Shown: positions 9,205 to 28,469, counted from the stretch's first letter. The stretch is DNA of 64,000 nt from Phaeosaccion multiseriatum (GCA_965112735.1 OZ218959.1:1860001-1924000), one strand, 5' to 3'. Numbers and translations are program-made. Notes: generated from the sequence alone by a model not told the origin.

Positions 9205-12200
9205 ATGCCAGCTCTCGGCTTTAATGGGCGGGAGACCCGCGACAACTGGAGGGGTGGGGGGATAGTAGAGCAGAAGGAGGTGTTTTCCACCTTGGGTCCG
9301 GGGTCCTATGACGACTCTAGTCGGACTCTGCTCAGCGAGCGTGGAGGCTGTGCCGCTGCCTTCAAGTCCACCTCTGCCCAGCGGTACCACCCACGCCATG
9401 AAAGCTCAGATATGCCCGGCCCTGGAGAGTACAATGTCGACCTGGCCAGGCAACAGGAGATACGTCGCCAGCAAAAGAAGGTCTTTCAAGGAGAAGTATA
9501 CAAAGGAGCGGCTGCGCAAACGTCGCACACACGACTGCTCATGCGGAGGCCCCGAGACGCTGGCCCAGGGCCTGGAGCCTACTTGGGTCAGGAAAAGTTT
9601 GTAAAGCCCTCCCACGGGAAAGTAGGCCTCATGGGAGCACCGACGCCAAGCGTTCATGAAGTGGGTGCTGGGGTGGCAGGAGGAGGAGGCGGTGGAGGAG
9701 AAGGAGGAGGAGAAGGAGGAGGAGGAGGAGTTGGAGGAGGAGGAGGAGGAGGAGGAGGAGGAGGAGGAGGAGGAGGAGGAGCAGTTGGAGTACACGCAGG
9801 AGTGGACACGAGTCCTGCGGTTACGTGGGCGAGGGTACCTACAGCCCCATCCATCCCTGGTAGAACTCAGAGCTATGGCTACGAGGAGTCTGACACGGGA
9901 GAGCTTGTGCTACAGACGCAAGCTCATCTCAAGAGAGGCCAGTCGGAGATGCCGGGGCCAATGCAGTACAGGCCCAAGCATGAGGCTATTTGCAGGCACG
10001 CCCCAGTCGTGGACTTTTCGAGAGGGGTGAGTGCGTTGTTTGTGGTGTGCAAATTTCCTGCTGCGCGAGAAAGATGTGACAATGAAACGCGCGCACCGAC
10101 CTGTGGGTCCCATTCCCCGAGCCCAAGGACATCGCCAGAGAGGCGCCTTCCTCGGCCCCTGACAAGGTTCTGAGGCGACCCAGGTTCCAGGTTCTGGCCG
10201 GCGTCAGCCAGTCAGGTTCCAGATTCTGGCCTGGGTCGCCTCAGAAGCTTGTCAAGGGCCGACCTTCCTTCCCTCCGAGTCACCTCGACCCTCGCTCCAA
10301 CAATCAATGCTTAACGACGCACTGACACCCTTTCCTTTTGTTCTCTGATTCTATCGTCATTCGCCCTCGCAGCCGGACCGCCTGGACTTGCTAGACAAGA
10401 TGAGAGGCGACACCCCCGGGCCGGGGTACTACAACGCTCCGCCAACCTTCCAGAAGGAGGAGCAGACAGTTCACATCGGGCACAAGCTGTACCATCAAAA
10501 GGTTAGAGCAAAGTACAATCATGGGAAGCATAAACGCAGCACCCCCTGGATCCACCATTGCTCTCACTTGAGCTATAAACCCACCCATACACACACAACC
10601 CACACACACAACCCAAAACAAACACACAACACATTACACACAACCCACACACACGCACGACAGGAAAAACACTCCTCTGCCTTCACGAGCAAGTCTCAGC
10701 GCCATGTCGTGCCAAAGAACCCGAGCCCCGGACCAGGCACATATGTCGTGCCTTCCACCATGGATGTCAAGACGAAGGTGACCCCGGGGCGGAGATTGCA
10801 GCAGTCCTTCCTGAGCTCTTCGGAGCGATTCGACGCTGCACGGGATCGACGAAAGGGAATGACGCCGGGCCCAGGCAGCTACTATAGTGAGCGAGTTGAT
10901 GCCTTGGGGAGTAGCGCCAAGCGAGCGAGTCGAAAGAGAGGGCCACAGAGGGGACCAAGCTTGGGCACGGCAGGAGGAGGAGGAGGAGGAGGAGGAGGAG
11001 GAGAGGGGGAAGGGCTGCACTCTACCGGATCAGTAGGCTTTGCCAGCAGCAGTGTGCGATTCGCAGACAACAATCAGCCGAGAAGGTGCGTCTCCTCGAG
11101 AGGGAGAGGCACTTAAAGCCTGGCATGGAAGCATAGCGGGTGTGGGGGGTTGGGCTGGGGCAAGTGATGGTCGCGGTCGGAATGCTAAATGCTCTCTTCG
11201 TACTGCCCCCCTGCCCCGTGTGTACCTCTCTCTCTCTCTCTCTCTCACTCATGCACACACGCACACACACGCGCGCGCACGCGCGCACACACACACGCAC
11301 GCACATAAAACACACGCACACACCTCCGCGTATGCATGCTCATGCCTATACCTCACGCGTCGGAGAGAAGGGGGTCAACACCCGATCTGAGGGATCCGCC
11401 CCTGACGAGTGAGGACGACGACCAACAGGGCCTCTCCGAAAAGGTCAAAAAGATGCGAGCCAAGGCAGCAAGGAGGGCCAAGCAAGGAACCTTCGGCAGC
11501 ACGGCCAAGCGTTTCGTGGAGGGGGAGGAGGGCTCGGAGCTGGGGCCGGGCAGCTACGATATCGGCCTGTACAGGAAGAAGGGCCCAGACGAGGAAGCCT
11601 CACAGTATGTGCCCACCATGATGACGTACCCCAAAACAGCCAAAGTGATCAAGGTGAGTGTATGCGTGCGTGCGATAGCAAAGGCGTATGTGTGTGTGGA
11701 TGATCATGCGTGGACGAGGAAACCTTCTTCCTTCTCTTGCTTGCGAGAGGAAGGCTTGCCGAACGGGAAACCCTCTCCGCTGCTGTAGCTGTAGCTCTCT
11801 GCTGTAGATGAGTCCTCAGAGAATAATGATGGCGCAGACTAGGAGTTGCACGGTGCTTAGTGTTTGCTTCTGCTGCGGCCAACCCGTTTGGACATGTGTC
11901 AGCCTGTCCCACCTTCCTTTCCTCTCACCCACGCACCCATGCACGCACTCACGCACGCACCCACTCCCGCACGCACGCACCCACGCACGCACCCACGCAC
12001 GCAGGGCCCCACATCAGCATTCGCTTCGGGGACGAAGCGCTTCTCCCCACGAGCCTCGCCCGAGAAGCTGAGCTATGGACATGACCCCACCACCCAGGGG
12101 CTCGGGCAGGCACGGGGGGGCAGTGCAGGAGCCGGCTTTGTGGCTTCTACGTCCACGGCAACAGGAGGGGGAGAAGGAGGAGGAGGAGGAGAGGGGGGGG

Positions 12201-12407
12201 GAGGAGGAGGGGCCTCGATGTACAACAGCGGCCGCAACAAGTCTTGCTGGGCGAGCTCGAAGGGCGTGCTTCCCTTGGGCAAAGGTCCCAAGGAGCGGTT
12301 CCCGGGTCCGAAAGCAGGGGCCTCAAACGTGGGGCCGGGGTCTTACAACATTCCAAGTACGCTAGGAGGGGCCCGTAGAAGCCCTGCCGCCTCCTCCTTG
12401 AAGGCGG

Positions 12408-12438
<31 letters not shown>

Positions 12439-12622
12439 GCTTGCTTGCAATCGACGACCGGCGCCTCGACAGATTATGGGAGGCACGGAGGAGAGATTTG
12501 CAGCCAGGAAAGTTGACGCTATGCCGGGCCCTGGGCACTACAATGGAGAGCTGCTGTACGGCAACATGCTGAGGCAGACCTTCAACATTGCCATTGCAGA
12601 GGCCAGCGCCGACATCGTTTAG
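9205..12622 (+). CDS. Sperm-tail PG-rich repeat protein (STPGR/SHIPPO/ODF3-like)
   Basis: Five exons: 9205-10026, 10373-10501, 10664-11085, 11368-11653, 12005-12622; GT-AG throughout, total ~758 aa. Ten PG-rich repeats carry the GPGxY signature: LGPGSYD, MPGPGEYN, AGPGPGAY, MPGPMQY, TPGPGYYN, SPGPGTY, TPGPGSYY, LGPGSYD, VGPGSYN, MPGPGHYN. In animals and protists such proteins line axonemal doublet microtubules, so a flagellar role is likely and implies a motile cell stage. Poly-Gly (GGA repeats at about 9672-9780 and 10970-11000) and poly-Ser runs split the repeats. Exon 4 begins by completing an Arg codon at 11368; this acceptor was chosen by phase and is the least certain. Confidence 0.85.
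10154..10260. repeat. Inverted repeat (hairpin) inside intron 1 of the PG-rich gene
   Basis: Arms 10154-10184 and 10230-10260 are complementary with about two mismatches (core CTGAGGCGACCCAGG against CCTGGGTCGCCTCAG). The 45 nt loop holds two near-copies of GGTTCCAG(A/G)TTCTGG. Confidence 0.75.
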
Positions 12623-13021
12623 TTACCTAGTTAACAACCAAAAAAACAATCAGTTTTGAAGCTACGTTATGATGTACATGTAGGTAAGTGGGTACTGGAC
12701 GAACGTACTAACTCTATGCTTAGGAGCGTTTGTGCCCCCCTGTGAACAACAGCAACCTACCCTCAGTTCTCAGTTAAGGTAGGGGTATAAACGCCCCAGC
12801 AAGGAAGGGGCGTTTGCCTTTCTCATTTCATTGTGCATGCGTCCACTGCAGTTCCCATTCGACCAATACGAACGGTGCCACGTCTAATGAGCTATTGAGG
12901 GAAAGACGAGGGGTCGCAGCCCCACATGCGTGTCGCCCCTCCTCCCCACCGTGTTGTTTGTTGTGGATGGCCTTTGCTGTGCGGCCGGGCGGGTGTGACT
13001 ATCTGCTTCTCATGTCGTCCC
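12623..13021. other. Intergenic region between convergent genes
   Basis: The 3' ends of the PG-rich gene (+) and phosphatidylinositol synthase (-) meet here. GGGGCGTTT with an inverted AAACGCCCC at about 12789-12815 could form a small hairpin. No gene seen. Confidence 0.5.
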
Positions 13022-13844
13022 TCATTTCGTCTTTTGTTGGCTTGACTCCATATCTTCTTTCGCCAAGCACAAAGCTGCCGAACTAAGCTGGGCAAAGTTG
13101 GTGAACTGCTTCACGCAGCAGGCAGGGAGACATACGAAGAGCACGGCTTCGCGGAGGCTCAGCCGCAGAGAATCGCTCAGTTCAAGACTCGCGTCGGGGT
13201 TGAAGTGAAGCAGATACAAGCCGATGTAGAAGAATTCAGTGAACACACAGCTGGAGGGAGGAAGGGGATGATGCGAGAGACAGCGGACAGGAGGGGAGGG
13301 GTAGGGGGGGGATGGGGTCAAGGTTGGGTGGGTCATTCGCGCAGGGCCGGACATAGCGGATCAAGCACCTTCTGCCCATGTCACTTTTCACTACTCCCTT
13401 CTCCCTCCCTGGGCTCCCTTCTCATCCCCTCACCCCACCAACACTTCGACCCAACGTCCAAGGCGAGCACCGTCTTTCCACTCTTGGGTCCAGGCACCCA
13501 ACTATTAGGTCGCCATTCTTGTAGGCATACGTACCAGTAGGCAAAAAAGTAGAAATTGCCGTAATACCACCGTAGAATAAAGTTCCTCCCCTGGAGAGTG
13601 TCCTTGCCCTTGTGGTGGCCGGTCCCTGCCACGCTTATTACGTGCATCCAGTGACTAAAGAGGTCCAGGAACATGAGGCCGATGAAGACAATGGCGTACT
13701 CCTTCTTCCAGAGAGTGGCCAGAATGCACAGCAGTCCCGCCGTGGAGCAGCGGTCTGTCACCATGTCTAACACGGCACCGAACTTGGAAGCTTTTCCAAG
13801 AGAGAGCGGGAGGGGGGGAGGGAGGGAGGGAGAGAGAGCGAGAG

Positions 13845-13896
<52 letters not shown>

Positions 13897-14445
13897 GGCG
13901 GAAGGGAGAGAGAGATAGAGGGAGACGTAGACACATAGAGGGAAGAAGAAGGAGAAGAAATGAATGAGCCTCGCGGCAGCAGCAGCAGCATCTGAGGCAG
14001 TCAAGAAGGTTGAACATCTGTGAAAGAGGGTCTGGTTTCAGGAACAGCAGGACAACCAACGACAGCCGAACACGACCCTCCTCACTCACATTGTCCCATA
14101 AGCCTTGCCACGTAGCCGTCGATCGCATCCGCCGTGAAGGCCAGCGTATAAAACAGCATGCTCAACTGCCAACTGCTGTAGGCCAGATAGAAACTCAGCA
14201 TCACGAAGACGACACGAGCATAGCCTGATCAAGAGGGCCAGACAGTGCAAAGTGGGGGAGGGCGGGGGGGGGGGGTTGGGGATAGTGTGTGAGTCGGAGA
14301 GCAGTGGAAGGAGGGAAGGGAGAAGGGAAGAAAGGAGAAGGAGAAAGGGAGGGTACTTTCTCTCCAGCCAACTCGGGGCTTGCCCCATCAGCTCACTCCT
14401 GCACGTACCGATTAGATTCGGATAATAAAGGAGTACGTGAGTCAT
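13022..14445 (-). CDS. PIS: CDP-diacylglycerol--inositol 3-phosphatidyltransferase (phosphatidylinositol synthase)
   Basis: Four exons on the minus strand: 14409-14445, 14090-14224, 13535-13790, 13022-13250; 657 nt, 218 aa, close to the usual ~210-220 aa. The start MTHVLLYYPNLIGYAR fits the family's VYLYIPNIIGYxR opening. The CDP-alcohol phosphotransferase signature D-x2-D-G-x2-A-R-x8-G-x3-D-x3-D is complete, but only after splicing: DAIDGYVAR in exon 2, then GAVLDMVTD in exon 3. Several hydrophobic helices follow, with HWMHVISV and ExFYxGLYLL near the end, as in eukaryotic PIS. The enzyme joins CDP-diacylglycerol and myo-inositol in the ER membrane. A long CT/CCCT tract precedes the exon 3 acceptor. 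Confidence 0.92.
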
Positions 14446-14593
14446 TGTCCTTGTCCTCGTTTGGAAAAGAAGAAGGATTTAAAAAAAAAAAAGACTAGAA
14501 GCATCCCGGAAGTGCTCAGACCATCTGTGACTCTGAGTGGATGATGAAGAGGCGAAGCAAGCAAGAAGCCCACACAGACAAAATCGAGTCCCC
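14446..14593. promoter_or_regulatory. Short divergent promoter shared by PIS and the TPS/TPP gene
   Basis: Only 148 bp separate the start codons at 14445 (-) and 14594 (+). A poly-A run lies at about 14480-14492. If the TPS/TPP frame starts upstream of 14594 the gap is shorter still. Confidence 0.45.
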
Positions 14594-23371
<8,778 letters not shown>

Positions 23372-23525
23372 GATCAGAACCCCAAAGGGTGGCGGCAGCA
23401 GCAGCAGTTGGTGATATAGCAGCAGCTCAAGATGCAGGGCACGTTGGTTCGTGCGGACAGACGCAGTCGATGGGGGGTGTAATGGTGACTGGTGGAGTCC
23501 CTCGTGTACAAAATGAGAACGAAGT
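23372..23525 (+). other. 3' UTR of TPS/TPP with one copy of the TTGGTGATA motif
   Basis: 154 bp between the stop and the left flanking repeat of the retroelement. It holds GCAGCAGCAGTTGGTGATAT followed by AGCAGCAGC at about 23398-23426, one of the dispersed motifs described under findings. Confidence 0.6.
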
Positions 23526-23732
23526 ACCATATCGTACCATAAGGAAACACATCACCTTGGAGAGCTCGTTCCGATGGGGAGGACTGACGAGTGGGAGGGA
23601 TATATACAAGGCCTACTATATACTTAGTACTATATATTACAAGGGGGGGAGCCATTACTTTTAGACAACCATTTGGAGTTTTGTAGAACCGTCGTCGCCA
23701 ACTGTGGATCCCTCTTCCTTGGTTTGTGTTTT
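23526..23732. repeat. Left copy of the direct repeat flanking the YR retroelement
   Basis: Starts ACCATATCGTACCATAAGG and ends GGTTTGTGTTTT. The same sequence recurs at 28470-28827, immediately beyond the other end of the element, where it holds an extra ~149 bp. Confidence 0.9.
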
Positions 23733-23894
23733 CACGGCCTTCCCGGTCGGGTACCTCCCCCCACACTCACAAATGCCCACACAATAGTATTACAGTTAGG
23801 TAAAAGGGGGTACTTGCCAGTCGGAAGTTAGAGAGGAGGACGAGTCTTTGCGCACCCGGCACCGCCCCCCTGACGGTGCCGCGCACACTCCAAC
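23731..23894 (-). repeat. YR element terminal repeat B2
   Basis: 164 bp, beginning TTCACGGCCTTCCCGGTCGG; matched by B1 at 24160-24323. Confidence 0.92.
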
Positions 23895-23988
23895 CCACCC
23901 GATTCTCTATCTCCCCGCGGTAGATACCAATGGGTACCCCTCGAATATCTCCCCACTGAGTCCACCAGTCCCCCGGGGCGGGTGGGTG

Positions 23989-24138
23989 GGAGAAGATTCA
24001 CCGCGTTAGCTGCTTTCAGGGCAGCGACTCCTATCCTCACTTCCACTCCACCACACCACACCACAGTCCTCTTATGCCACACCCTCAAGTTTCTAACCTA
24101 CCCTCCCTTGCCAGTCCGTGAAAAGTCGTTTTTCCCAC
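23989..24138 (-). repeat. YR element repeat A2
   Basis: 150 bp, beginning GGAGAAGATTCACCGCG; matched by A1 at 28321-28469 apart from one T in a T-run. Confidence 0.92.
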
Positions 24139-24159
24139 CGGGGTTACGAAAACTCCCCT

Positions 24160-24323
24160 TTCACGGCCTTCCCGGTCGGGTACCTCCCCCCACACTCACA
24201 AATGCCCACACAATAGTATTACAGTTAGGTAAAAGGGGGTACTTGCCAGTCGGAAGTTAGAGAGGAGGACGAGTCTTTGCGCACCCGGCACCGCCCCCCT
24301 GACGGTGCCGCGCACACTCCAAC
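24160..24323 (-). repeat. YR element repeat B1
   Basis: 164 bp copy of B2, lying 84 bp beyond the recombinase stop codon. Confidence 0.92.
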
Positions 24324-24407
24324 TCAACTGGATTTCCAGTCCCTCAACTCGTCCCTCCGGCTCGCCTCTCCCCCCCCTCACCTTCCCCTCCACACTCCAC
24401 TACTCCA

Positions 24408-25141
24408 TCACCATCCGCATCCCCAGTCTTTGTCTGCCCCCGCCTCTTTAACCCCCAAACAATGGTCCCACGTCCTCAACCCCCCTACTGTGACAGTATC
24501 CCCCCTTCGTGCCAGTATCTCCGACACCCTATCCGACTCCTCCACGTTCGGCCGAATATACCGCATGAACGCCTTGGTCTTCCACCTCCCTTCCACTTGA
24601 ATCGTCGAATCTGACGCTCCCCTTGCCGCTAGTGTCGTTGCACCCCCAACACGAAAGGAGTGCAGTGCATATACCGAGGGATCAAGTCCCAAGGCAGTCA
24701 CTGCCCTCCTCATCTCCTTTGTGACCTCCGTCCGTTTAAAGCACGTCCAACCGCCCTTATCCCACCACGCTGACAATGGCAGAGTTCGCGTAACCTGACC
24801 CCTCCCGTCTCCCTCGTCCTGTAGATCCAAGACGCGCTGAATAAGCTCCAGTGCCCCTTTTCCCATGTCCACTCGCCTCCCACACAACCCCGCTCCCACA
24901 CTCATTTGATCGCCCTCTGATCCTCTGATCGTATCTCCACCCTGTCTGCCACATGCCGGTGCTTCAACGAGACTCTGCAGCTCCCCTTGAAGAAATGTAG
25001 ATCCTCTCGCGTCAGACCAAAGGTTGGATGGCCCTTCCCCGTTTCATCGTAACCCCACAGTTCGCTTGCACGTAGCAGCGGGAAGTAGGATATGCCCATA
25101 CCACACCACATTGCCTCCCCCCTCACCCCCCACACCCACAT
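24408..25141 (-). CDS. Tyrosine recombinase of the YR retrotransposon (two overlapping frames)
   Basis: Frame one (25141-24902) has FPLLRASELWGY, whose Arg fits catalytic box I of the phage-integrase fold. Frame two (24905-24408) has HSFRVGG (His-x-x-Arg, box II) and GRWKTKAFMRYIRP with the likely nucleophilic Tyr. The two frames overlap in an ATGA, so the protein is split by a one-base shift: either recoding or stop-restart, or a disabling mutation. Together they give about 240 aa of recombinase, enough for the catalytic domain. The first frame also overlaps the 3' end of the RT frame (25123-25141). These enzymes join a circular cDNA to the target by Tyr-mediated strand exchange. Confidence 0.82.
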
Positions 25142-27234
25142 TGCCCTCCGCTGACTGGAGCATGACCCACGTAAACGGCTGTCGCACTGTGTTCTTCCCC
25201 TTGCTCCCCATCCCCTTCTGCCTCTTCATTCCCTTCCTGAACCACCACCAGCTCCGCCATCGCCACCATCGCCAACAATCCCAATAGATTGATTGACACC
25301 CTCCGATGATTGGCCACCTTGTCTCCACCATCCCCCTCCTCCCCAACGAAGCGTCCCTTCAGGCTCACTCCTTCCATCTCCTCCATCCCCAACCTCCACC
25401 ACCAGCCCAGCTCCTCACAATAGCCTCCAATTGCCTGCTTTGATGCGTCCGTGTACCACGCCATCACCGGTGGTAGCTCGATGTGTACCATCATTGGGGT
25501 AACCAGCGACTGCCTCATCTGGTCCTCCCGGTGCCCCAGCCTCCTCCACCACTCCAAGTCTTCAAAGACCTCACTCGACCCTCGCCACCTGCCATTCCTC
25601 GCTGTGGCTTGTGCTGTCGCCAGGCGCCACCAGAAGTACTTCCCCGCTCGAACCACAAAGGAGAAGTGTAGCAGCTTCCCTGCTAGCGACTCCACCTCCT
25701 TCTTCGTAGCGTACACCTTCTTCCTCGTGGTCCATACTTCGTCCAGCAAGTGCTTGAGCTCTCCCAGCTTCTTCTTCGACAAAGTAATGGTTAATGCCGC
25801 AGTGTTCACCTCCCAACCCAGCACCTCCAACTCAACCGTCCAGGGCGACGTCTTTTTCTCCGCTACACAGCACGGATGACCCGGCCTCGGGAAACCCAAT
25901 ATCTGGAAGTGGGCCTCAATCAAGCTCGCTGAAACGGTCCGGAGATACGCCTCACTGTGCATGATGCACGCCAAGAGGGCATCATCTACATACATGTGAC
26001 CCCTATGCCTCTCATCCTCCCCGCCCCTCGCCGCCGCCATGAGATCCGCTGATGGTCTTTCCCTCGCCTCTACCTCCACAATCTGCACGTCGGGCCCCGG
26101 CACCACCACCTCAATACTGCTCGCCACAGCTTGGAACCACCCAGGGCTCCCTAGCCACCCAAAGACCAACCGACAGTCCACCACTACCATCCCTTCCCAC
26201 CGGTAACAGAACCACTTCACACTCTCCAGCGCCACCATCACTTGCCGAAAAGCTGACTTGACATCCAGTTTGCTCAAGAAGATGTGCTGCCCCGGGTATT
26301 TCGCCCGAAGACACCACACCAGCTCGATGAGAGCCCGAAGTACCCGGCCGCACAAGCTCTCAGGCACACTATCCGCCATGGTAACAGCGTTTGCTGCCAT
26401 CTGCTTCAGACACACAAGCTGGTCCCCCAACGACTGCCCTGCCGCCAACCGAGCCTTCCCCTCCTCCCACCCTCGCTGCATGCTAGTCGGCACGCCTGAG
26501 CCTCCCACCCCAATGCCCCCTGCACCGGGCCCCTCCCCAGTACCCACTGTACCGAGGCCCACAGACCGCACCCCAATGCTCCCTGCACCATGCCACACCC
26601 CAGTGCCGACGGCACCAGGGCCCTCAGACCGCTCCCCGGTACCGACGGTCCCAGGGCCCTCAGACCTCTCCCCGGTACCGACGGCACCAGGGCCCTCAGA
26701 CCTCTCCCCAGTACCAACGGTACCAGGGCCCTCAGACCTCTCCCCAGTACCGACGGTCCCAGGGCCTCTACCCCCGGTCCCGACGGCACCAGGGCCCTCA
26801 GGCCTCTCCCCAGTACCAACGGTACCAGGGCCCTCAGACCTCTCCCCAGTGCCGACGGTCCCAGGGCCTCTACCCCCGGTCCCGACGGCACCAGGGCCCT
26901 CAGACCTCTCCCCAGTACCAACGGTACCAGGGCCCTCAGACCTCTCCCCAGTACCGACGGTCCCCGGGGCCTCTACCCCTGGTCCCGACGGCACCAGGGC
27001 CCTCAGGCCTCTCCCCAGTACCAACGGTACCAGGGCCCTCAGACCTCTCCCCAGTACCGACGGTCCCAGGGCCTCTACCCCCGGTCCCGACGGCACCCGG
27101 GCCCTCAGGCCTCTCCCCAGTACCAACGGTACCAGGGGCCTCAGACCTCTCCCCGGTACCGACGGTACCAGGGCCCTCAGACCTCCCGACCCCCGAGACC
27201 CCTGCCCTGGGCCCCGCCCCAGTGCCCCCTGCAC
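25123..27234 (-). CDS. Reverse transcriptase/RNase H of the YR retrotransposon
   Basis: 703 aa frame. The first ~220 residues are tandem GTVGTGERSEGPG-type repeats (36 bp units); the enzyme begins near residue 250 (QSLGDQLVCLKQM). RT motifs: LSKLDVKSAFRQV, VFGWLGSPGWFQ and the catalytic HMYVDDALL (near residue 415). An RNase H-like segment follows with AWYTDASKQAIGG. This is the RT type found in Ngaro/DIRS elements, without protease or DDE integrase. Whether the repeat leader is translated is doubtful: no in-frame Met stands out between the leader and residue 235. Confidence 0.85.
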   Translation of the reverse strand: MQGALGRGPGQGSRGSGGLRALVPSVPGRGLRPLVPLVLGRGLRARVPSGPGVEALGPSVLGRGLRALVPLVLGRGLRALVPSGPGVEAPGTVGTGERSEGPGTVGTGERSEGPGAVGTGGRGPGTVGTGERSEGPGTVGTGERPEGPGAVGTGGRGPGTVGTGERSEGPGTVGTGERSEGPGAVGTGERSEGPGTVGTGERSEGPGAVGTGVWHGAGSIGVRSVGLGTVGTGEGPGAGGIGVGGSGVPTSMQRGWEEGKARLAAGQSLGDQLVCLKQMAANAVTMADSVPESLCGRVLRALIELVWCLRAKYPGQHIFLSKLDVKSAFRQVMVALESVKWFCYRWEGMVVVDCRLVFGWLGSPGWFQAVASSIEVVVPGPDVQIVEVEARERPSADLMAAARGGEDERHRGHMYVDDALLACIMHSEAYLRTVSASLIEAHFQILGFPRPGHPCCVAEKKTSPWTVELEVLGWEVNTAALTITLSKKKLGELKHLLDEVWTTRKKVYATKKEVESLAGKLLHFSFVVRAGKYFWWRLATAQATARNGRWRGSSEVFEDLEWWRRLGHREDQMRQSLVTPMMVHIELPPVMAWYTDASKQAIGGYCEELGWWWRLGMEEMEGVSLKGRFVGEEGDGGDKVANHRRVSINLLGLLAMVAMAELVVVQEGNEEAEGDGEQGEEHSATAVYVGHAPVSGGQCGCGG
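26605..27190. repeat. 36-39 bp minisatellite in the YR element
   Basis: About 16 units of the type CCAGTACCAACGGTACCAGG plus GCCCTCAGACCTCTC, alternating with a variant GCCTCTACCCCCGGTCCCGA, making a higher-order pattern. Open in several frames on both strands because units are a multiple of three. Confidence 0.9.
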
Positions 27235-27278
27235 CAGGCCCCCCCACCCCTCTCACGGTCCCACACCCCGGCCCCGGT

Positions 27279-27720
27279 GGGGCATACTCACCCGATAACC
27301 GGGGCAAGCCCCCCGGGCCCCGCCCCAGTGCCCCCTGCACCAGGCCCCCCCCCACCCCCGCACTGTCCCACACCCCTGCCCAGTTGGGGCATACTCACCC
27401 GATCACCGGTGCAAGCCCCCTTGCCCCGGCAACCTCTGTGCGTCACTCCTTCCCTGCCCCGGGCCCCGCCCCAGTGCCCCCTGCACCGGGCCCCCCCACC
27501 CCTCCCACTGTCCCACACCCCTGCCCAGTTGGGGCATACTCACCCGATCACCGGTGCAAGCCCCCTTGCCCCGGCAACCTCTGTGCATCACTCCTTCCCT
27601 GCCCCGGGCCCCGCCCCAGTGCCCCCTGCACCAGGCCTCCCCACCCCTCCCACTGTCCCACACCCCTGCCCAGTTGGGGCATACTCACCCGATCACCGGT
27701 GCAAGCCCCCTTGCCCCAGC
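27279..27720. repeat. 145 bp tandem repeat in the YR element
   Basis: GGGGCATACTCACCCGATCA occurs at 27386, 27531 and 27676 (exact 145 bp spacing), with a shorter, diverged first unit at 27279. On the minus strand each unit holds GTGAGTATG, a strong 5' splice-site match. Confidence 0.88.
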
Positions 27721-27733
27721 AAACCTCTGTACG

Positions 27734-28184
27734 TCATGGCGCGGGAGCGTTCAGCTCGCCCACCGGTGCCACCGAGCCCCCTTCCACTGCTAGCAGCCAG
27801 TGCTGGGCCGTCGCCCATCCGTCTGCCGCGGTGCCCAGCTCAATCACGAAACGCTGCGTGTCCAAATCAATGGCGTGCACGAAACGGATGTCTCCCTCTC
27901 TCTCCCTCTCTCTCTCTCTCTTCTTCTCCCTCTCCCTTTCTCTCCCTCTCTCTCCCTCTCTCTCACTACCGCCGCTGCCACCGCAGGTCCCCCCTCCATG
28001 CCTGCCGCTGCTGCCCCCGCCCCCCCCCTGCCCGAGCCGCCAGCGCCCCCATCCGTTCCGGAAGAGCTCCGACCTGCTCCCCAAGATCTCCAACCTCCCC
28101 TTCTTCTACCCGCTCCAGCACCGCCCTGTTGTCCACCGCCCCTTCCCAAACCGTGACCGACAATTGCTCCGTGAGCTGAGCCAT
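27734..28184 (-). CDS. Gag-like ORF region of the YR retrotransposon (broken frame)
   Basis: An ATG at 28184 opens MAQLTEQLSVTVWEGAV with heptad-like spacing (VLERVEEGEVGDLGEQV), then Ala/Gly-rich sequence. The frame is interrupted near a GA/CT microsatellite (about 27893-27965), and a second frame (27734-28093) resumes with DIRFVHAIDLDTQRFVIELG. Position directly after the left terminal repeat is where Gag lies in Ngaro elements. No zinc knuckle seen. The break may be an intron, a frameshift or decay. Confidence 0.45.
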
Positions 28185-28320
28185 AAGCGGCGGGAAAGAA
28201 ACGCACTGAAGCTGAGCGGGATTCGCGGATTATCCGCCCTCTTATAAACACCTCTTTTGCTCTCCTTCACCTTCCTTCCTTCTTTTAATTTTATCTTCTC
28301 TTCGCACTGAGTCGTCCCCC

Positions 28321-28469
28321 GGAGAAGATTCACCGCGTTAGCTGCTTTCAGGGCAGCGACTCCTATCCTCACTTCCACTCCACCACACCACACCACAGTC
28401 CTCTTATGCCACACCCTCAAGTTTCTAACCTACCCTCCCTTGCCAGTCCGTGAAAAGTCGTTTTCCCAC
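28321..28469 (-). repeat. YR element terminal repeat A1
   Basis: 149 bp copy of A2 (23989-24138), at the 5' end of the element on its coding strand. Confidence 0.92.

Larger units (their letters stand above)
23731..28469 (-). mobile_element. Tyrosine-recombinase (Ngaro/DIRS-type) retrotransposon
   Basis: About 4.7 kb, coding on the minus strand in the order Gag-like, reverse transcriptase with RNase H, tyrosine recombinase. The ends are split direct repeats. Read on the minus strand: A1 at 28321-28469, the ORFs, B1 at 24160-24323, A2 at 23989-24138, B2 at 23731-23894. This A1-ORFs-B1-A2-B2 layout is the known architecture of Ngaro and PAT-like elements, which integrate through a circular DNA intermediate and a recombinase rather than a DDE integrase. 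Only one base differs between A1 and A2 as far as I can read, so the copy is young. It lies between the TPS/TPP and helicase genes. Confidence 0.88.

Noticed and set aside
26258-28179. Long plus-strand frames (346 and 529 aa) rich in Pro, Gly and Arg
   Set aside because: They are antisense to the retroelement's Gag/RT and consist of the translated minisatellites; the RT motifs are on the minus strand.
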